A DNA stretch of 64,000 bases from Silurus meridionalis (GCF_014805685.1 NC_060896.1:8708889-8772888); one strand, 5' to 3'; shown: positions 1-12,751, counted from the first letter of the stretch. Made by a program: numbers and translations. Notes: generated by a model not told the origin, from the letters alone.

Positions 1-49
1 AAACCATCATTTTCGGAATTTAGACATCATGAAGCCTCTATCTACATTT

Positions 50-211
50 TGCAGACCCCTGAGGGTTTTTGGGCTTCATTGTGAGAACCACTGCTGCAGA
101 GCTCCTGAATTTCTTGGGAACCCAGATGTCCAGTGCCAATGCCATGCCAGCAATCGCTTTAACCATGTAATTTGTGGCAATCCTTTCCATCACATTGGGA
201 AAGGAAGTCTT
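50..211 (-). other. Unassigned open segment, possible exon or decayed coding fragment
   Basis: On the minus strand, a T-rich stretch ending TTTTTTAAAG is followed by an open frame starting TSFPNVMERIATNYMVK and running about 54 codons to a TAG. It includes an AGMALALDIWVPKKFRSS stretch. The FPNxM start and the later W and R residues faintly resemble the P450 segment around helices B' to C, but the spacing is wrong for the WxxxR motif. There is no convincing donor, and a tbxas1 exon should be missing in between. I do not assign a function. It could be chance, a decayed P450 exon or part of a repeat. Confidence 0.2.
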
Positions 212-236
212 TAAAAAATAAATAAATAAATATGTG

Positions 237-262
237 CAGTGCAGTGCAGTGCAGTGCAGTCA
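237..262. repeat. GCAGT pentanucleotide array
   Basis: About five tandem copies of GTGCA/GCAGT follow a short run of AAAT repeats. It is a small pentameric microsatellite inside tbxas1 intron 3. Confidence 0.8.
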
Positions 263-1436
263 GACACTTAGACATGAGAGCGTCTTGAAAATGAAAACCT
301 TCATTCTGGACGAAACGAGCTGTTCTGCCGAAGTGCTGAATTTACCAAAAGATGTGTTTTATTAGCGACGTCTTTTTCTGAACATTGATGAGCGATCCTA
401 GGCGTACGTATGCACGAGTGCATTACTGTGATATATTTTTCAGGGTGTTTGATTTTGAAATGCACTCTCAGCCTGTTGGATTACTCTGACTGAAAGCTGT
501 AGTAATGTCTCTTGACATATATTCCTGCATTTCCGACTTAGTGCCCTGTTTTCTGCTCTGGGCACTAAATCTAAATCCACCCTCCTCCCCCATCTCTTAG
601 TTCCTCCACACAGCTCACATTGAACACAGGAAGCCTGGTGCCTCCGTCTCTCCTTTGATCTGTTCGGAGCAGGCGGTGGTATCAAACACACACTAATCTC
701 GCTGCCCATCTCACTGCATTAAACTAAATCAAAACACACTAAAAGTCATGTGAGCCTCTTTCCCTTCTTGACCATGAAAGAGTCTAGCAGGGGACATAAA
801 GGCATGTGTGTTACACACAGGCACATAACTGTTCCTGTAAAGTCAAAAGGGCAGCAACGCTAACATATTAAATGCAGACAAATAAATATGTTGATTCAAG
901 TTGAAAACGAGGAACGAAAGACAGTAAATACTGAATGAAGGTCTATGCGGAGGAAAGACCTGCTGAAAGAGAAGTGATGGAAGTGGAAGTGAGGCCATCC
1001 ATACAGAAAGTCCTGCTATACATTACAATACAGAAAGCTAGTGCCACGTTCTGCTCAGTAGCCTGAAGCTTTATAGCAAATGTGCTGCTGTGGCTTTAAA
1101 ACTCTAAGAAAAGGATCAGTTTAGAGAAAATGGGACACTTGCCCAAAAGCCAAATTTGTTGGTTATTATAGCATTAGATTTCTGTGAGGAAGGCAGGAGA
1201 GAAATCATTTCAAGTGAGTTCAAAAGACACAAAAGACTAAATGGTACAATGAGTGTAATTGAGACATTTTTATTTTTTACATTGGAAGCCATTTTATTTT
1301 CAGACTGAACACACTTTTTTTATTTTCAACCCTATAAATTATATGCATAACACTGTACTTTATTACAAATCTCTGACAGACCGTATCAAATTATGAGATG
1401 ATTTTATGATCGATAAAAAGAGAAGAGTTGACATAC

Positions 1437-1489
1437 CCGCATACTCGTCCATACTGTTTGATCAGGTCTCTCTGAGCTTGGAAGAAACC
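1437..1489 (-). CDS. tbxas1: Thromboxane A synthase, coding exon 3
   Basis: A 53-bp exon on the minus strand, with an acceptor ending CTTGCTTGTAG and a donor GTATGT. It encodes GFFQAQRDLIKQYGRVCG, with the last Gly split after GG. This matches the human TBXAS1 segment GFWESQMELRKLYGPLCG, which directly follows the hinge exon and forms the A-helix region of the P450 fold. Its phase (0 in, 2 out) fits the preceding exon. The next exon should start with the rest of the Gly codon and a Tyr-rich GRR motif. I could not find it between here and the left edge, so it probably lies outside the window. Confidence 0.88.
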
Positions 1490-4400
1490 CTACAAGCAAG
1501 TGAAAGGGTGTCAGTAACAGTGTGTAAGCTACAGAGAACACACATAAATGTCAAACAAAAATATGGATGACCCTGTATAATCACTAAGTCAAAATAAAAA
1601 TGCAGTAGGACTGATGAAGCTGTGTGCTCTGTTAGTGTCTGTGTGTTGTTTTAAATTGTACCCAGGCTCCATTTTTAATATGAGCATGACAGTTGAGTGA
1701 CAGTTTAATAAATCTAACATCACAACCATTGAAAAAAATTGAGGTTCACTGCGTGTGTGTCCGTCACATTCTGAATTCTCGTGCTGCTTGTTAACAAAAG
1801 ATTTTCTCAAAGCTACAAACTTACATAACATGTACACATAATATGTAATAATAAAAGATCCAACCACATTTTCGCAGCACGGTGTGGTAAAAGTCAGTGA
1901 TGATAATTAGCATTATAAACCTACAGAGCTTGAGTAAAAGAGAAAAGCAAGAGCAAAGGTTTGAAAACAAAGACAAAGAAGGACCACATGAAAAAGGAAA
2001 GGAAACGAGAGTGAGATAAAGAGGCAGAAATGAATTCCTTTTGTTCTCAGTTCTCAGTGGGTGGCCACTTTTGCAAAAAAAAAAGAGGGGGCATTCAGAT
2101 TCATATATATTTCTCGTGTTGCTGTCATTTAGTCTGCTTATATTAATTGTCTGTCATGACACGACTGACTTCAAGGCTTGTGTACAAAACACAGGGAGTA
2201 TGAAGTATAGTGGGAGATTTTACTAAATAAAAAATTATTTCTCCAAAATAGTAGACTATATATAGTAGTAACTATATAGTATAGTTTCTTGATATATAGG
2301 TTTATAGGCATACTTTATAGTTTATAAAAAAAAAAAAATAAAATAAAAACATTTTAAAGATTACATATAAAACTGCAACATGAAACCGCTTCCAGCAAAT
2401 CTGAATAAGTAATAAAATTTCAATGTAATATAAACATTAGACAATATAAAGTGTATTGTCACATAGTTTGATTATGTTTTATCAGTTGGCAAGTCCTAAC
2501 ATGAAGCACCGACACTAATTCCTCTGAATGGAGCTGATGATCTGGTATTTGACCCATGAAAACATGCGTCACCTCTATTTATACGCGCTCTCAGCCTCAA
2601 TGGTGAACCTATAAAGCGAACAACAACTGATGCTGCAAAATTTCCAGGCTATTTAAACATCTATAAAGCCAAGTTAAGGGTTGTGTGTTCTACAGCGGTG
2701 TCACAGGCGTTAGCTGAGCAGATTCTGATGCAGAGGATTGTAAATAAAGCTGAACAGAGCCCGTTAAGAAATAACTTCGTTCATCCACTAGGGGTCGGTA
2801 CAGACAGAGAGGGACTTGTAGCTCAGCTGCAGCTGATTTGCAGTGAGAAATAGACTGAGAGTGCGGCAGTGACACATCTTGGCATTTCCTTCCTCTGAAA
2901 TAATAAAGAGGTTCCTCTGTTGTGTTGTAAATATTCAATTCTGTAGCAATTCTGAGAGTGTGTTCATTGCAGGTTGCGTTTCAAACAAGAAATAAAATCA
3001 ATTATGTATAAAAAAAAACAGCAACTCAATTAAAAAAAAATCTTGCTAGAGTAACACACATGCACCCAGATTTTTACACAGCGCTAATTTTGTATGCATG
3101 GCAGCTTGTGCCATCTCCAAGCTAATGAAGGAGGCGAACAGTGCTGGCGCCATGCCCTCTGCCCTCCCCTTTTCTACCCAGAGATACTGGCCAGTGCCAT
3201 TCCCTGGTGGGCATTAGGCAGTGATGTGTGTGTGAGTCCATTCCTCAGTGAGCATTAAGCAGTGGGGTGTGCCCTTTTGTCCTGATCTCGTCTCTCCAAG
3301 GCTTTTATTACTGTTCCGTCATTCGGAAGAGACGAGGATTTGTGCATCTATGTGTGTGATGTATACAGGATGTCCCTGGCTATCTGATGGGTGTTTGGGA
3401 TGTATGGGCCTTCATGTATGGATTTATATGTTTATAGGTGTATGTACTGTACATGCATGTGTCCATATGTGTGTGTGAGCTAGACAGAGAACAGAAGACA
3501 GTGTGCATTATGGCTAAACTCAAATGAATGGCTCGCTCACTGTAGTCTGCCAAAGGCCTAATTGAGGATTCATCACAGATGGGTAAGATCAATAAAGCCA
3601 GCCTGAGTGAAGCAGACAGGCCACATTGGAAAGTTGGTCCTATCTGAATTTTTGTAATCCAAAAAGATTAGCCACGTTCACTTGTTTTGCTGGCCCTACT
3701 GTTTGTCCTTGATCTTGAGGAGAGGGGGATAAAAAAGTTTTTGCATATTTTTGGCAGTATCACTTTTAGCTATTCACATGTCTAAGTGGCACAGTGTGTG
3801 AATACTGTGACAGCTCCTGTGCACAGACCTCAATTAAACGTGGAAGACAAAAGAAAGTGTGCTGGAGTGAGAGTAATGTGGATATGCATTATATACAGTA
3901 CATTCTGAGAATGTGTGCATGTGTATCAGCAAACTAATGTTTGGAGGATTAAATGGACCTAATATCACCTTCATGAGTGTAATATTTCATAATGGAGGAC
4001 ATCTTGCTAATGTACTGCTGTCGGTTTTCGTGTGTGTGTGCATGTGGGAGTTCCAGAAATGGAAAGAGAGAAAGGAATCGTACTGAAATTAAAATGAAAG
4101 AGAAAAATAACTCTTTTTTTTCCCTCCATGTTTTCCTCTCACCCTGTCTTTGTTTGCATTACAAAGATGCTTCACTGTTTTTCACTTTCTCTCACTGAGG
4201 CTCAGTCGTTTAAATGAATGATTCATTTTATCCTAATCACATAATCTCCTTCAGAGACTGAAGTTGTAAATGTATGTTTTCTAGCACTGTACAATACCTT
4301 GAATAATCATTGTATAAGTCTTCCTTATTCTATCTGCTTCCTGTTTCTATCATAATGTTAATTCACACAGAATACTAACAACACTACATATATACAGAAA

Positions 4401-5018
4401 TCCAGCTTACTCTGTATAATTAAAAAGATTTTAAATTACAATCTGCAGCTATGTTATTAGTGAGCACCCAGTAGTCATTATACTAACAGGTAACCAGAAT
4501 AACCAGAGGAATTTGTCATGCAAATAGCAAAAAGCATGGTTGAGATTTTCCCTAGGATACCCTCTCATTTGAAAACAAGCCCTTCTGTGACACAAATGGA
4601 CTATCAACAAAAAAAAGATGGCAGAACAAATTCCAACATCTTTAGTATTCAGGACAAGCTCACTGCTGTTCTATGTGTGCTACTGAAAACCCCAGGAGGT
4701 GGTCCAACATCTTATTGGCTCGAGTGTCATTCATGCCAGCGATGGTTCCATGTGTTGCGCCTGGGCATAGCAAATAATCAGTTTAAAGATGCACAAAAGC
4801 CTCAGTAACTGTGGAATTTGTGCACTGAATGATTATGTTATTACCACATTTTAAACAAGTGAATAATATAATAATATTATAGTGCTAAAAAGTACAGCTG
4901 AGTTCAAGTAAATCAAATTAATGCAAAGTTGCCTAGAAAATCCCATCGGACGTCGTTGTGGTAAAATAAAAAAAAAACATACAAAAATGAAGAAATAAAA
5001 TTTTCCACTGGTAATATA

Positions 5019-5503
5019 CACTATATGGGCAGAAGTTTGTGGACACTTAACCAAGATTTGTATGTCATATTTAAACATCCCCTTTCACAAATATTCCCCA
5101 TTTGCTGTTAAAATAACCTCCACTCTTCTGGGAGGACAAGATTGTGGCGTGTGCTTGTGGAAAATTGTGTTCATTCAGCCTCAAGGGTATTAGTAATGTC
5201 TGGTATTGATGTAGGGTGAGGAGGCTTGGGGTGCAGTCAGCAATCCAAGAGGTGTTCAGTAGGGTTAAGGCCAGTGCTCTATAGCACGCCACTCAAAATC
5301 TTCCACTCCAACCCATGTAAAAATATGGTCATGCAGCTTAATTTACATGTACACAGGGGCATTGTCATGCTGGAACAGGTTTGGGTCTTGTAGTCTTGTA
5401 GACATCCTATACAATAATGTGCCTTCCACTTTATTGTAGCAGTTTGTAGAAGGACCACATATAGCTGGAGAAGTCAGGTGCCCCAATATCTTTGTCCATA
5501 GTG
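5019..5503 (-). mobile_element. Decayed, internally deleted Tc1/mariner-type element (copy 1)
   Basis: A 485-bp element with imperfect terminal inverted repeats: left CACTATATGGGCAGAAGTTT, right end complementary to CACTATGGACAAAGATATTG. The minus strand keeps transposase traces. The string CTGTTCCAGCATGACAATGC reads LFQHDNA, and further on a decayed LNP..H..(W)DEL-like stretch corresponds to the catalytic-domain tail of Tc1 transposases. Many stops and frameshifts make it non-coding. It shares most of its length with the elements at 15149-15570 and 49735-50180. Confidence 0.75.
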
Positions 5504-5832
5504 AACAATACATGTTTTTTGGCTACTTTTTCAACTTGCACGTTGTTGAAATGAAACTGATCACCTCAAAATGAACAGAAGAATAATGAAGAACTGAAGA
5601 ACAATTACTTCAGTTTCTAAGTAGATAGAGGTTGTCAAAATGTTGTGCAGATAAAGTTTTATAACATTTAAATAATCATATTAAACAACAAAAAAAAATG
5701 CCAACTGTAAACTGTAACGGTTGCTTCTTCACTTGTTAGCAGAGCCCAGTTGAATGAGAGTCCAGTGATGAGACTTGTGTTTTGGTGTAGAAAATAACTT
5801 TAAAAAACTAGAGTAGAGTAAAATAGTTTTTG

Positions 5833-5833
<1 letters not shown>

Positions 5834-5899
<66 letters not shown>
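5834..5899. repeat. (AT)n microsatellite
   Basis: About 33 uninterrupted AT units within tbxas1 intron 2. Confidence 0.97.
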
Positions 5900-5902
<3 letters not shown>

Positions 5903-6051
5903 GTAAGAATCTAGCCATTTTGTGATGCCCAGGGTCTAATTACTGTTTAACACTGCAAATAAGCAGTAGAGTGACTGCAAAATTACAGGGAATTACAGGG
6001 AGATATTGAGAAATGATATTGTAATGAATTTCTAACTTTACAACAGTGGTG

Positions 6052-7075
6052 GACTGGGCATTTTACACCTAGGCCTTCAGTGGTGTCCTACCTGAGTCAA
6101 GCCACCTCTTAATACCATCATTATGATGCCACAGCTAAAGAAAACCATCAATATTATACAGAAACACAGTATAACAGGGTGCTGTATCATAGACAGGCAT
6201 CTCTTACAATGTGAATGAATGCCATTACTAAAGGAAGAAACCCAATGAACACAATTCAACAAGTATCCTTTTACTGCAGCCACAACTGCGCCACATACAT
6301 CATTTCGAACAGAATCATAAATATGAACCTTATAAAATGACCCTGGGTTTTCCTTGCACTTTTGTGCAAGACAGTTTTCCTGGGGATTTGACATTAAGGA
6401 CAATTGTGTGTTTTTGTGCAAATTTAACAGGAAAGAAAACACAAAGGTATAAATGGTAATAAAAAAGCTTAACATCTCATTTGACTGTTTTGGCTGACCT
6501 TTCCTCACAATGTCCAGCTTTCTTGAAAAGTCTGTTTTGTAAGTGTCCTTGTAAGTGTATCTGCGACCAAATCAATTTCCTCTCCTCTGACATGCCATTG
6601 GAATGAAAAATTGTGGAATGTGCAGTTTGCTACAGATATGGTTTAAGAGCTCTGACCAGTGGACTCTCTGGCCTTCCAATCAAAGGACATGAAAATAAAT
6701 CTTGACGTATTTGGACGCCTTCTAAACAAGTTGAAATCTGATTGGTTAAAGCAACAGCTTCAGGCAACATGGATTTAAATCAATAGGACACCTGCAGTGT
6801 TCATAATGCTGGCCTTACAGTGCTTCCCTGTAACGCGTGTTGGCCAAAATCTGATTGGATAGAAACTAAAAATGAAATGTATAATCGGATATGCTGCTCC
6901 AAGACACAGTGCATTCAAGACTAAAGAATGAAAAGAATGAAATAAAGAGAATAGACTATTGGGAATAATTAAATACGTATTCATTAACAAAAAACACAAC
7001 AAAACTATAAGTCGGTGATTCTGATAAAGTTTAAGCAGGCAAAGAACATTTGCTGGCCCTGACAGCCCGCCACTG
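6052..7075. mobile_element. Possible non-autonomous hAT-like DNA transposon
   Basis: The left boundary reads CAGTGGTGGACTGGGC and the right boundary, reverse complemented, reads CAGTGGCGGGCTGTCAGG. This gives a roughly 1.0-kb interval with about 13 matching terminal bases of the CAGTGG(T/C)GG type seen in fish hAT elements. No clean 8-bp target duplication is visible. The 143-codon minus-strand ORF inside (6077-6508) resembles no protein I know and is probably chance. Confidence 0.4.
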
Positions 7076-7099
7076 ATTTGCATTAATACTATCAGCTGT

Positions 7100-7322
7100 C
7101 ACCCAGATGAGGATGGGCTCATATTTGAGTCTGGTTTCTCTTAAGATTTTCTTTTGCTTATATTGTCTCAGGCAGTTGTTGCTTGGCACCACTGCCCCTG
7201 GCTTGCTCATTAGGGATAGATTTACAAAAGCAAAATTTATATAAATAATTTGTATATTTTTATGAAGCTGCTTTGTGAAAATGTCCTTTGTTAAAAGCTC
7301 TAAACAAATAACCCTGAATTGC
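7100..7322 (+). repeat. Dispersed fish repeat (3' segment type), copy 1
   Basis: The stretch from CCCAGATGAGGATGGGCTCA to AACAAATAACCCTGAATTGC is recognisably a very common teleost interspersed repeat. Its internal landmarks are GAGTCTGGTTTCTCT, CCCCTGGCTTGCTCATTAGG and AAGCTGCTTTGTGAAAATGT. I recognise it from memory and cannot name its superfamily with certainty. Confidence 0.6.
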
Positions 7323-7794
7323 AAATGCTCATACTACTTCTGGCTGAGATGCATGCAAAAGGGAAACATATTTTATATTTGCAAACCCTTTCATAACTTT
7401 ATATAGCACAAAATATTGTAACAAAACATTGTACAGGCTGCTCCATTATCTGGTGTGTATGTTTTATTTGTAGACAATTTATTTTTATTATATTGCTAAA
7501 TATATTTATAGCTGAAATAATTATTGACGCAACAGAGCTAACAGCCTTAGAGAGTCAAGATCAGGACAATGCTCCATTTCTGACTGTCCCTACCCTCATG
7601 TGCTATAAACCTAATATCATAAATAGTCGATATACTTAGAAATGTAGCATTTCAGAGCAAAGCAATGTAGTGAGAATTTTAAACAAATGAAAAATGACTT
7701 AAATAAGGTACATGGTTTCATCCAAACCCAAACCTTGCAATGTTTGTAAATCCCTGAATCCATCAAACTATCCAGTATCACATAGTAGATCAAA

Positions 7795-7950
7795 TGAGTG
7801 TTGTTTCCTCACAAGGTTTCCTCATGTCATCACAGGTTTTTTTCTATTGTAACTGTGACCTCTTGCACATTAGAAATCTATGTCCAGATTTTTTTAAAGC
7901 TGATTTGTGATAATGATAATGGCACTCAAATTAACTGTAACTGAAAAAAA
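7795..7950 (+). repeat. Dispersed fish repeat, diverged copy 2
   Basis: A more diverged copy of the repeat at 7100-7322, in the same orientation. Shared landmarks are TTTCCTCA..TCATC, CTGTGACCTCTTGCACATTAG, and TTTTTTTAAAGCTGATTTGTGATAATG near the end. Confidence 0.4.
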
Positions 7951-9999
7951 CAAACAATATCGCTCTGCTGTTTCTCGGTTTTCCTTCCTTTCTTTGCTCC
8001 CTGAAGTGTCATAACTTTATACTCAGGGTTGGTTTGCACTCTGGATCACTGTTGATACCAAAGACACACATTTCTTTCTTCTCACAAATGCTATACTTGG
8101 CTTAAACTATAGTCTAGAGAACTAGGTCAAAGAATTCTGCTACCATGACACTGGGTTAAAGTTTGTCGGTATATGGACTAAACACATGCATACAAATACA
8201 TACACACACACACACACGAGCAGTAATTATGCAAGACGAAGATCCTTGCATATTCATTTTATTGCATCACGTTGAAAGTCTGTTTTGTAAAAGACAAAAG
8301 AGAGAGAACATGAACTGAAAGTGACAAGCGGAAGCACAAAGAGACAGATATAAGGGTACAGACAAAACAGACAAATAGATCAATCTGAAAAGCTGAATCT
8401 GGTGGCCTGCCTCAAAGCCGATTCCTGCCTCAGTGGTCAAGCTGAATCAGATCTTATGTAGATACTCAGTAGATGAGGATTTGTCTAGGCTAAATCACAA
8501 ACACACATTCTCAATAGCACTTTTGAAAGGACTCTTCTCATTAAGATCAGGGAGATGTTGGGGAGATAGAATGACGAGGCAGTCTTTTGAAAAACAAAAC
8601 GATAGAAAGGTACAGAGGGCCATAAACAACAGGTCATGCAGTCCACCATGGCTACCTGACAGGAAAATATGGATGTGTGAATGTAATCAGGGTCACAGCA
8701 GGAAAGCACAGATTTCATCCATAACTCCCATTCGCCTGCGCATCAGCATTGTGCAAACTATCTGATAGTTCGACCTGTATTTTTTCATGAGGATTGAATA
8801 CTGTTTGACAAGTAGCTGAAAATGTACTAAAACTGCACAGCAAGGGCATTAAAGAAAGAAGGCTTTTATTACATCAATGAATCTAACTTGCTTCTGCATA
8901 TAAAAGTCTTGCTTCATAAGATCATGAAGCACTGAAGACCCCCCCTCATCTCCTTCCTTATATTTTTCAATTGATCATCTTTTAATGGGAGATGTCAGTG
9001 TGAAAATGCACGCATGACAGCGATGATCATCCAGTCGGCTGCATGTCATGTGACTCCCAACACACCTAGAACTTTGAATCACTCATTTTATCACACAGTC
9101 CTGAAGAAAAAATTTACAGAAGTGCATACATCTAAAACATTAATGAACAAATATTAAACACAGACACTCATGCAATCAAAAACCAATGAATTTAAGATTC
9201 ACATAGCACTCTAAATCATTATATTCACTAATGAAGTGCAGTTATTGGAGATTTGAGGAATTTGATCAAGCAAGCTGGTGATGTCTGGAGTCCAAGCACA
9301 GTTTTTATTTTGCAAGCCCCATTTGGCTTAGCAATTAACACATGCAACGTTATAGTGTTGACGAGTTTTATTCTGCTGTGGCTCACTGCAGTTTTATAAA
9401 TTCCTCTGCATTTTTAAGATTTAGAAAATCACTTCTGTTGGCACTGTTATATCTTTTGACACTGCTGGTGTTTTTGAACAGAGTGAGCCATTTTGTCATT
9501 TGACTCAAGATATCAAGATTCAACACCACTGTTGTCAGTCTTTCCCAGAATGTACCAACTAGCTGTATTTACAAAGTAATAAGTTCTGGGAAGAGTATTG
9601 GCTGTATGAAATTAACACAGATGTTTAGGTAACGGTGTCATAATTTTAAACTATGCACTACAACATAGACAAATCAATAAAAGCTTTCAGGTCACTTTAT
9701 TTTAATGATTAATGAGTGGGCAGTAGAATTCAGTTGTCCTAAAAAATGTTCTATGCTTTTTTGGCCACCCACTGTGTTTCAGTGCAGGAGAAAAAAAGGG
9801 GGCAAAAATCTAAACAAAAACAGCAGGGTGCTACCAATACACACTCCAACTGTTAATAGACACCATTTTGATTATAATCTCTTATGCTTCATTAGGACAA
9901 GAAACGTTTTTACAGTGTGATTCACTGAAATGATGGGGTTCTCAGTTGCCACATGGTAACTTCTCTCTGCAAAATATATGATAATATGAGCAGACTTAC

Positions 10000-10093
10000 A
10001 TCTTGAAACAGCATCATGTTTCCTAGGAACGGAGCTGGTTTGGGGTGTCGGATGCCACATCGCTGCAAGGTTGAATAGGGCAAGGTGGAATAC
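10000..10093 (-). CDS. tbxas1: Thromboxane A synthase, coding exon 2 (hinge region)
   Basis: This 94-bp exon on the minus strand is bounded by an acceptor (TTTTGTCTGTTACAG) and a consensus donor (GTAAGT). It encodes, after the shared Trp, YSTLPYSTLQRCGIRHPKP followed by APFLGNMMLFQD. The segment GIRHPKPAPFLGN is the proline-rich hinge that follows the membrane anchor in CYP3/CYP5 P450s, and it closely matches the human TBXAS1 segment LGLRHPKPSPFIGN. The exon enters in phase 2 and leaves in phase 0, so it joins both neighbours without a stop. It sits 13.3 kb from coding exon 1 and 8.5 kb from coding exon 3. Of the three exons this one has the clearest family match. A generic CYP3A gene is the main alternative, but the WYST motif and the position next to hipk2 favour tbxas1. 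Confidence 0.92.
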
Positions 10094-10139
10094 CTGTAAC
10101 AGACAAAATATTGAGTGAAATGTGGATTAAGTGATACGC

Positions 10140-10143
<4 letters not shown>

Positions 10144-10201
<58 letters not shown>

Positions 10202-10225
10202 CTGTGTGTGTGTGTGTGTGTGTAT
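10144..10225. repeat. (CA)n - TATA - (TG)n compound microsatellite
   Basis: About 25 CA units, then ACATATATATC, then about 11 TG units. The CA and TG arms are complementary, so the tract is a long imperfect palindrome with hairpin potential. It starts about 50 bp upstream of the 3' splice site of tbxas1 coding exon 2. Confidence 0.95.
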
Positions 10226-10270
10226 ATATCCATATACATTTGTGTGTGTATACTATATATAACAGTGGTT

Positions 10271-10320
10271 AAATTACTCTGGATAAGGTCTTCTGCCAAA
10301 TGCCAAAAATGTAAATGTAT
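10271..10320 (+). repeat. SINE tail fragment
   Basis: The string CTCTGGATAAGGTCTTCTGC followed by CAAATGCC and AATGTAAATGTA is the conserved 3' tail of a fish tRNA-derived SINE. The full-length element at 31754-31912 ends with the same tail. Confidence 0.6.
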
Positions 10321-11707
10321 GCGAAGTGTGCAAATGAAATAAAGATCATGACAGGTACTTTATGAAACAGGAAGAAGCCTGATGCCAGTACAAACAAACA
10401 TATAAATAGAGCAATATAAAAATGCAATCCAAATGATTAAAACAAGCTTTACTTTATTTGTGTACCAGAAGCCAAATTAGCACCATGAATCAACTTTACA
10501 GCAGATACAACAGGCCCTAATTGCAAAAATGTTCTGTTTTTAAACACTTTACCATCATAATGACACATAAAAGGTCTGTGAGCACAGTGGAGCGCTGCAT
10601 TTGCTATATATGATGAGAAAAATTTTTTATGCATGTGCACTGCTTCTGCTAACATAACTGGTCCTCCAATTCAACATTTCTTTATAGTTACACAAGGCGA
10701 CAGATCAAGATCCAAACAAATCTTCATTCAATAAATCAGCCAAGTTAACTCCAAATACAATCGCATCAGTGCTTACAATGCTCTTGATGTGCATAAAGAC
10801 TATGGATACTCCAAAAAACATTGATGCCCTGTGGATCAGACAAGCACCAAATTTTTAACCAAAAAAAACCCCCATCAATCTCTCTCCCAATCTCCACCTC
10901 CACAGGAGTTCATTACCATTTTAATTGCCAGATTTGGCTGAGGAGGTTTTATCTGTGCTGTAGAAAAGCTGAAACAGTAGCTCATTTTATGACACCTCGT
11001 TAATTACTCTGCGGCACTAGGCATCATAACAGACTACCCCGCTAACGAATCAGGATGAATCACCAGTTCGCGACTGCCTGTGTTTGAACTCGGACCCATT
11101 TTTCACAGATATATTCACCATCAACTGCCAGACGCTGCCAAATATCCCACTGACAGACAGTCCCAATGCATTCAGCTTGTAATTACTTTTGGGCCAATGT
11201 AGAAATTCTGAAAAAGGTGTGTACGACTTTGACAAGCAATCGGAGGAGACGATGTAGAGATTAGTAGCGACGTAAAAAGTTTGGGGTCTGAAAATTTTGG
11301 AAAACATAACTCTGATTCTAATAAACTGCTCCCGAGGGAACGTTGGAGTGAGTAGGCATTTAAAGATGGCACACTGTGCCACATAATTGTCTGAACTATG
11401 ACATAGTCTGGAGCAGCAGGTGGGTTACGAATACACAGCTGCGTGTAATGGTAAAAGTGAAACACTCTGCTGCTTGCTCTGCACTATTCTGTCAGGTCGA
11501 ATAATGGTACATTCTTCACTTAGAGTGGAAATGGAGTTCTGCTGCAAAATTATAGTGTTGTAAGTTATATCACGAGTGTACAACAGATATAACAAAGCAA
11601 AACAAAGCTTTTTTTTGTTGAAACGTTTGCATACTCTCTGGACTAAATGAATACAAATAAGGAAGTTAAAAAATAACAGTGAGGCAGTGTGATGAGGTCC
11701 AACACAG

Positions 11708-11884
11708 AGCAGATTTATATTTAAGACACGTTGACAGACACCATTCTCCAGAGTGACTTACAATTATCTCATATATACAAATCAGCAGTTGAGGGACAAT
11801 AGCCCTGCAGGCTCACCAGTGGCAGTTTGGTGGTATTGGGATTTGACCTCACAACTTTCCGATCAAAAGCTGAACACTTTCCAA
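11708..11884 (-). repeat. tRNA-derived SINE, minus orientation
   Basis: Read on the minus strand, it starts with a tRNA-like head (AGCTTTTGATCGGAAAGTTG, then a B-box-like GAGGTCAAATCCC) and ends with the CTCTGGAGAATGG..TCTGTCAACGTG version of the conserved fish SINE tail. It is diverged from the element at 31754-31912 and inserted in tbxas1 intron 1. Confidence 0.65.
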
Positions 11885-12640
11885 AATGCAAGAAAATTAA
11901 AATTTTAAATAAATCTACAATTACACACATTTTAATCTGTTTATGTCAAGCACCCATTATGTTGATGCTCCTGCTGTAAAAATGTATTAGAACAAGCACA
12001 TTAATATAACCTTTAAAGTCATAGATGCTGTTATAGCTTCTGACCAATCCGGTTTTTAACAGTGTTGTGATAAAAATACATTTCATCTACACCATCACAA
12101 CAGCATGTTGATAATTTGTATCTAAATTGCACAAATAGAAGAAAGAAATATGAACCTCTGTTAAAAAAAAACTTGAGGAATGCAACCCATTTACCATTGA
12201 CTGTGTAAACATATTCAACAAAAAATATCCTCAATTGTGAAAAATCAAGTTTGAGTGAGTGAAGCAAAGTGGGGTGAAAAGTTTGCAGTAGCAACAGAAC
12301 ACAGCTATGTTATACTCTTGGGATGTCTCCAGTGCAAACACACATGAGGCCCAAATGTCCTGTACGTACTCATGGGCTCGCCTGAGATTTGCTTTGCCAG
12401 TATGATGTGAACAACATGTCAGACTTTGCTTTCAGGGTGACCTCACTGAATTTGCAACGGCTGTGTGAGGTTTAGAGCCAGAGCTGTGTGACAGGAAACA
12501 AGCAAATGGGAGCGAATAGGAGAGACATTTCTGACTGACTGGCAGGCTCTGAGTCATTGTGGTGTTTTTCCTGAGAGCAGAAAACACACGGGTCAGCCAG
12601 TGTTCTTATTAAACCTGTAGACATATGCTGGGTAGAATAT

Positions 12641-12687
12641 GAGCGAGAGAGAAAGAGAGTGAGAAAGAGAGTGAGAGTGAGAGTGCA

Positions 12688-12748
<61 letters not shown>
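12641..12748. repeat. (GA)n microsatellite
   Basis: An imperfect GAGAGAAAGAGAGTGAGA lead-in followed by about 30 GA units. The ORFs read through it on the minus strand are low-complexity serine/leucine shadows. Confidence 0.95.

Positions 12749-12751
<3 letters not shown>

Larger units (their letters stand above)
1..1436 (-). other. tbxas1 intron 3 (partial)
   Basis: No further tbxas1 exon is recognisable between the donor at 1436 and the left edge. The stretch holds a short GCAGT pentamer array (about 235-260) and an unassigned open segment at 50-211, described separately. Otherwise I see ordinary AT-rich sequence with no RNA gene or clear repeat. Confidence 0.6.
1490..9999 (-). other. tbxas1 intron 2
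   Basis: An 8.5-kb intron between coding exons 2 and 3. It contains a Tc1-like remnant (5019-5503), a long AT microsatellite (5834-5899), a possible hAT-type remnant (6052-7075), and two copies of a dispersed fish repeat (7100-7322 and 7795-7950). The stretches 1490-5018 and 7951-9999 show no gene, RNA gene or clear repeat apart from A/T-rich simple sequence. Confidence 0.7.

Noticed and set aside
6077..6508. 143-codon minus-strand ORF
   Set aside because: Random composition, no motif, and it lies inside a probable transposon remnant.
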